From positions 1 to 7,962 of the forward strand of contig JBOGHU010000077.1 of the NCBI GenBank assembly GCA_050742255.1: 7,962 nt of DNA. The letters are read 5' to 3'. The notes beneath the pieces were generated by a model. The model was not told the origin of the DNA. It worked only from the letters and a program-made list of their open reading frames with translations, and did not search any database. Numbering within the stretch: the first letter of the stretch is position 1; every line of letters begins with the position of its first letter. The DNA is from JBOGHU01 sp050742255 (lineage in GTDB: Bacteria > Actinomycetota > Acidimicrobiia > Acidimicrobiales > CADCSY01). Of this stretch, positions 6,265 through 7,962 are shown in pieces. Position numbers and translations under genes: made by a program.

Positions 6265-6288
6265 GGCGGCTCGGCCCGGGCAGCCGCC
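6265..6288. terminator. Hairpin between convergent genes, probable bidirectional terminator
   Basis: GGCGGCT (6265-6271) pairs with AGCCGCC (6282-6288) across a 10-base loop that is itself CG-rich. It starts directly after the flavoprotein stop codon and lies 6 bases past the lexA stop on the other strand. No T-run follows on either strand, as is common in high-GC actinobacteria. Confidence 0.6.
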
Positions 6289-6294
6289 GACGTC

Positions 6295-6927
6295 TCACAG
6301 GCGGCGCATCACGGCCACCGCCCTGCCGTAGATCGTCACCTCGGTGGCGTCGAGCTCGATGGGGGGGAAGCTGGCGTTGGCGGGCTGGAGCACCACAAGG
6401 CGACCCTCTTGGCGGAAGGTCTTGACGGTGGCCTCCTCGCCGGGGATGCCGGCCACCACCACCTCGCCGTTGCGGGCGTCGGGCTGGTGGCGGGCGATCA
6501 CCAGGTCACCGTCGAGGATGCCGGCTTCGATCATCGAGTCGCCCCGCACCCGCAGCATGAAGAGCTGGCCTTCGCCGGTGAGGTCGGCGGGGACGGGCAC
6601 CAGCTCCTCGACGTTCTCCTCGGCCAGCACGTCGGTGCCGGCGGCCACGTCGCCCACCAGGGGTACGTGGCGCACCGGCCGCCGCTCGATGGCCGCGCCC
6701 GAGGTGGGGTCGTAGCGGACCTCGATGGCCCTGGGCTTGGTGGCATCCCGCCGCAGGTAGCCCTCCCGCTCCAAGGTGGCCAGGTGGGTGTGCACCGTGG
6801 AGGGCGAGCTCAGCCCCACCGCGGTCCCGATCTCCCGTACCGAGGGGGGGAAGCCCCGTGCCTGCTGCTGGGTGACGATGAACTCCAGGATGTCCCGCTG
6901 CCGCTCTGTCAGTCCCGCGCCGGCCAT
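6295..6927 (-). CDS. lexA: LexA, SOS-response transcriptional repressor
   Basis: A 210-residue protein with the full LexA layout. Residues 1 to about 70 form the winged-helix DNA-binding domain: LTERQRDILEFI at 6-17, then PPSVREIG and LSSPSTVHTHL with its recognition helix at about 41-52. The self-cleavage bond is A96-G97 in GDVAAG. The catalytic dyad is S131 (RGDSM) and K169 (TVKTF). RecA-stimulated self-cleavage of LexA lifts repression of DNA-repair genes. ATG 6927 is chosen because the conserved LTERQ region follows at once and GAGGG lies 5 bases upstream. The frame stays open further upstream, but only through the promoter and operators. Two SOS boxes upstream indicate autorepression. 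It is convergent with the flavoprotein gene and unrelated to it in function. Confidence 0.97.
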   Translation of the reverse strand: MAGAGLTERQRDILEFIVTQQQARGFPPSVREIGTAVGLSSPSTVHTHLATLEREGYLRRDATKPRAIEVRYDPTSGAAIERRPVRHVPLVGDVAAGTDVLAEENVEELVPVPADLTGEGQLFMLRVRGDSMIEAGILDGDLVIARHQPDARNGEVVVAGIPGEEATVKTFRQEGRLVVLQPANASFPPIELDATEVTIYGRAVAVMRRL

Positions 6928-6969
6928 GGCTGCCCTCGCTTCCTCCGCTGTGGTCTCCGGGCGTGGTCC

Positions 6970-6981
6970 GAACGCCTGTTC
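6970..6981 (-). promoter_or_regulatory. LexA operator (SOS box), downstream of the -10 box
   Basis: GAACGCCTGTTC is a perfect GAAC-N4-GTTC inverted repeat, the LexA box of Gram-positive bacteria. It lies just downstream of the lexA -10 box and covers the expected transcription start, so bound LexA would block initiation. Confidence 0.9.
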
Positions 6982-6984
6982 ATC

Positions 6985-7013
6985 ACCGTAGCGGGCCGGA
7001 GCGGATCTTGCAA
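6985..7013 (-). promoter_or_regulatory. lexA promoter
   Basis: On the minus strand a -35 box TTGCAA (7008-7013) is followed after exactly 17 bases by a -10 box TACGGT (6985-6990). The LexA boxes overlap the -35 side and the start region, as expected for a LexA-repressed promoter. Confidence 0.75.
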
Positions 7014-7023
7014 ACATCTGTTC
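7012..7023 (-). promoter_or_regulatory. Second LexA operator, overlapping the -35 box
   Basis: On the minus strand this reads GAACAGATGTTT, one mismatch from GAAC-N4-GTTC. Its centre is 42 bases (about four helical turns) from the centre of the perfect box, on the same face of the DNA, and it overlaps the -35 hexamer by two bases. Confidence 0.75.
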
Positions 7024-7047
7024 GCAACGGTTCCGGAGCTGTTTGTG

Positions 7048-7080
7048 TGCGCCCGACCCGGTCATGTCCGGGCGGGCGCA
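7048..7080 (-). terminator. Hairpin spanning the stop codon of the JetD-like gene
   Basis: The arms at 7048-7061 and 7068-7080 pair over 13 base pairs with a single bulged base, closing a 6-base loop that contains the TGA stop codon. It lies between the JetD-like gene and the lexA promoter. No T-run follows, so it would act as an actinobacterial-type terminator without a U-tract or as a 3'-end stabiliser. Confidence 0.5.
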
Positions 7081-7962
7081 CAGAACGGGGCCGGGTCGGC
7101 CGGGTCGGCCAGGTCGGCCAGGAGGTCGTCGAGGCGGTGCTCCTCGTGGACGGCCAGGCCTCGGGAGGCCATGGCCGGGGCCAGGTCGGGGTCCCAGCAG
7201 GCCGGGACCGGGATGCCGCCGAGGGGGACCTCGGCACCGGAGGCCCGGTAGTCGGCGGCGGTGAAGCGCCAGGGCCGGCCCGCCCCGGGGCGGCCCAGGA
7301 CGCCGTTGGCGATGGCGATGCCGCCCCAGTCGAAGTCGCCGTGGTAGGCGAGGACCGCACCGGCTCGGGCCAGCAGGTCGAGGAGCAGCCGGGCGGCGGT
7401 GCTGGGCTGGCCCTCGGTGCACACGAGCGGCGGGCAGGAGGCGCCCAGGCGGTCGGCGGCGGCGGCCACCACGGCCTGGTTCTCGCAGGCGAACACGAGC
7501 AGGTCCGGCGCCGGGGACGGGGGGTGGCGCCGGAGCTGGCGCAACGTGAGCCGGCACGGCTCGCCCACCTCGGCGTGGGCGCGCAGCACCCGCCCGCAGG
7601 CAGAGGCGGCGTCGGCGGGGAGGTTCAGCACCAGGACGGTGGAGCTGAGCTCGTCGCAGGCCACGCCGACGCTCGCCCACAGCTCCCGCCAGGGGGTGCC
7701 GTCGGCGCCGGTCAGATGGGCGACGGCCGACAGCACCAGCGTCGCCACCGGCCGGCCGGGGTCCAGGCCGTGGCTGTCGCCGGTCGAGGCCGCGGCCAGC
7801 TCCGACAGGAGCAGGGGCCGGGAGTCGGGCTCACCCACCTGCGACCCCGCCAGGCGGTCGAGGACGGCCAGGGCGTGGTCGAGGAGGGGGTCGGCCTCGG
7901 CCACGTCGCCACCGGCCAGGCGCCGCAGCAGCCCGTTGGCCCGGAGGCGCTCGGGCCAACCG
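7062..7962 (-). CDS. TIGR02679/DUF2399 family protein, JetD-like Toprim domain (5' end outside window)
   Basis: The frame is open to the right edge, with about 20 further in-frame residues before the internal GTG at 7904 (WPERLRANGLLRRLAGGD), so the gene is cut by the window rather than starting there. About 300 C-terminal residues are visible. The diagnostic piece is HGDFDWGGIAIAN at about 7305-7343, typical of the DUF2399 domain. With E in ACENQ (codon 7482-7484) and the two aspartates of DFD (codons 7335-7337 and 7329-7331), it gives the E...DxD acidic set of a Toprim fold. TIGR02679 proteins usually sit with TIGR02677, TIGR02678 and TIGR02680 genes and are the JetD subunit, the nuclease of Wadjet plasmid-restriction complexes. 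The partner genes would be expected beyond the right edge. A solitary family member is the alternative. Confidence 0.82.
   Translation of the reverse strand, partial: GWPERLRANGLLRRLAGGDVAEADPLLDHALAVLDRLAGSQVGEPDSRPLLLSELAAASTGDSHGLDPGRPVATLVLSAVAHLTGADGTPWRELWASVGVACDELSSTVLVLNLPADAASACGRVLRAHAEVGEPCRLTLRQLRRHPPSPAPDLLVFACENQAVVAAAADRLGASCPPLVCTEGQPSTAARLLLDLLARAGAVLAYHGDFDWGGIAIANGVLGRPGAGRPWRFTAADYRASGAEVPLGGIPVPACWDPDLAPAMASRGLAVHEEHRLDDLLADLADPADPAPFCAPART
7093..7119. repeat. Three tandem 9-base units in the JetD-like gene end
   Basis: GGGTCGGCC, GGGTCGGCC and AGGTCGGCC stand in a row. On the minus strand they encode a three-residue (L/P)AD repeat near the C-terminus of the JetD-like protein. 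The repeat is in frame and in the low-complexity tail, so copy-number change would leave the frame intact. Confidence 0.6.

Noticed and set aside
2481..6425. A 1314-residue open frame on the plus strand
   Set aside because: It runs antisense to five well-supported genes, its translation is low-complexity (rich in G, H, V, Q and R), and it contains no family motif. Long shadow frames are expected at this GC content.
6295..7680. A 461-residue version of LexA with an upstream extension
   Set aside because: The extension reads through the promoter, both SOS boxes and the JetD-like gene in another frame. LexA starts at ATG 6927.
1..7962. CRISPR array, insertion sequence, tRNA or rRNA
   Set aside because: No spaced direct repeats, transposase motifs, terminal inverted repeats or tRNA-like T-loop sequences were seen on either strand.

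Overview
The window is very GC-rich and gene-dense. Genes abut or overlap, and GTG starts are common. It carries a LexA gene with Gram-positive/actinobacterial SOS operators (GAAC-N4-GTTC). Together these point to a high-GC Actinomycetota chromosome; a lineage such as Acidimicrobiia is possible but cannot be settled from this sequence.

Region 1 (about 1-4967, minus strand) is a tight run of six genes read leftward, each overlapping the next or separated by 6 bases. In order of transcription they are: a fusion of a metallophosphoesterase-like domain with a radical SAM domain (3288-4967); a purine-type nucleoside phosphorylase family protein (2553-3281); a TIM-barrel sugar (phosphate) isomerase/epimerase (1750-2556); a zinc-dependent medium-chain alcohol dehydrogenase (731-1753); a class II (fuculose-phosphate-type) aldolase (63-734); and the first 21 codons of a probable FGGY sugar kinase (1-63). 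Three consecutive junctions are 4-base GTGA overlaps and the fourth shares a single base, so translational coupling is likely.

Region 2 (4968-6264) is a short divergent promoter region followed by a plus-strand FAD/NAD(P)-dependent oxidoreductase. Its position suggests that it belongs to the same system.

Taken together, the cluster reads as a pathway. A radical SAM/phosphoesterase protein and a flavoprotein make or modify a small molecule, plausibly a nucleoside. A phosphorylase releases the base and a sugar phosphate. Isomerase, kinase and aldolase then split the sugar into a C3 phosphate and an aldehyde, which the alcohol dehydrogenase handles. This is the logic of the methylthioadenosine/5-deoxyribose DHAP shunts and of the fluorometabolite pathway, but with different enzyme families at several steps and an unusual radical SAM fusion at the head. 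The substrate is not known. This is the main candidate for an undescribed system.

Region 3 (6295-7962, minus strand) holds lexA, convergent to the flavoprotein gene and separated from it by a hairpin. Its promoter is flanked by two SOS boxes four helical turns apart. Upstream of lexA is the 3' part of a TIGR02679/DUF2399 (JetD-like Toprim) gene that runs off the right edge. Such genes are usually the nuclease component of Wadjet-type plasmid defence, so the rest of a Wadjet operon may lie just outside the window. No stretch longer than 300 bases lacks a gene.
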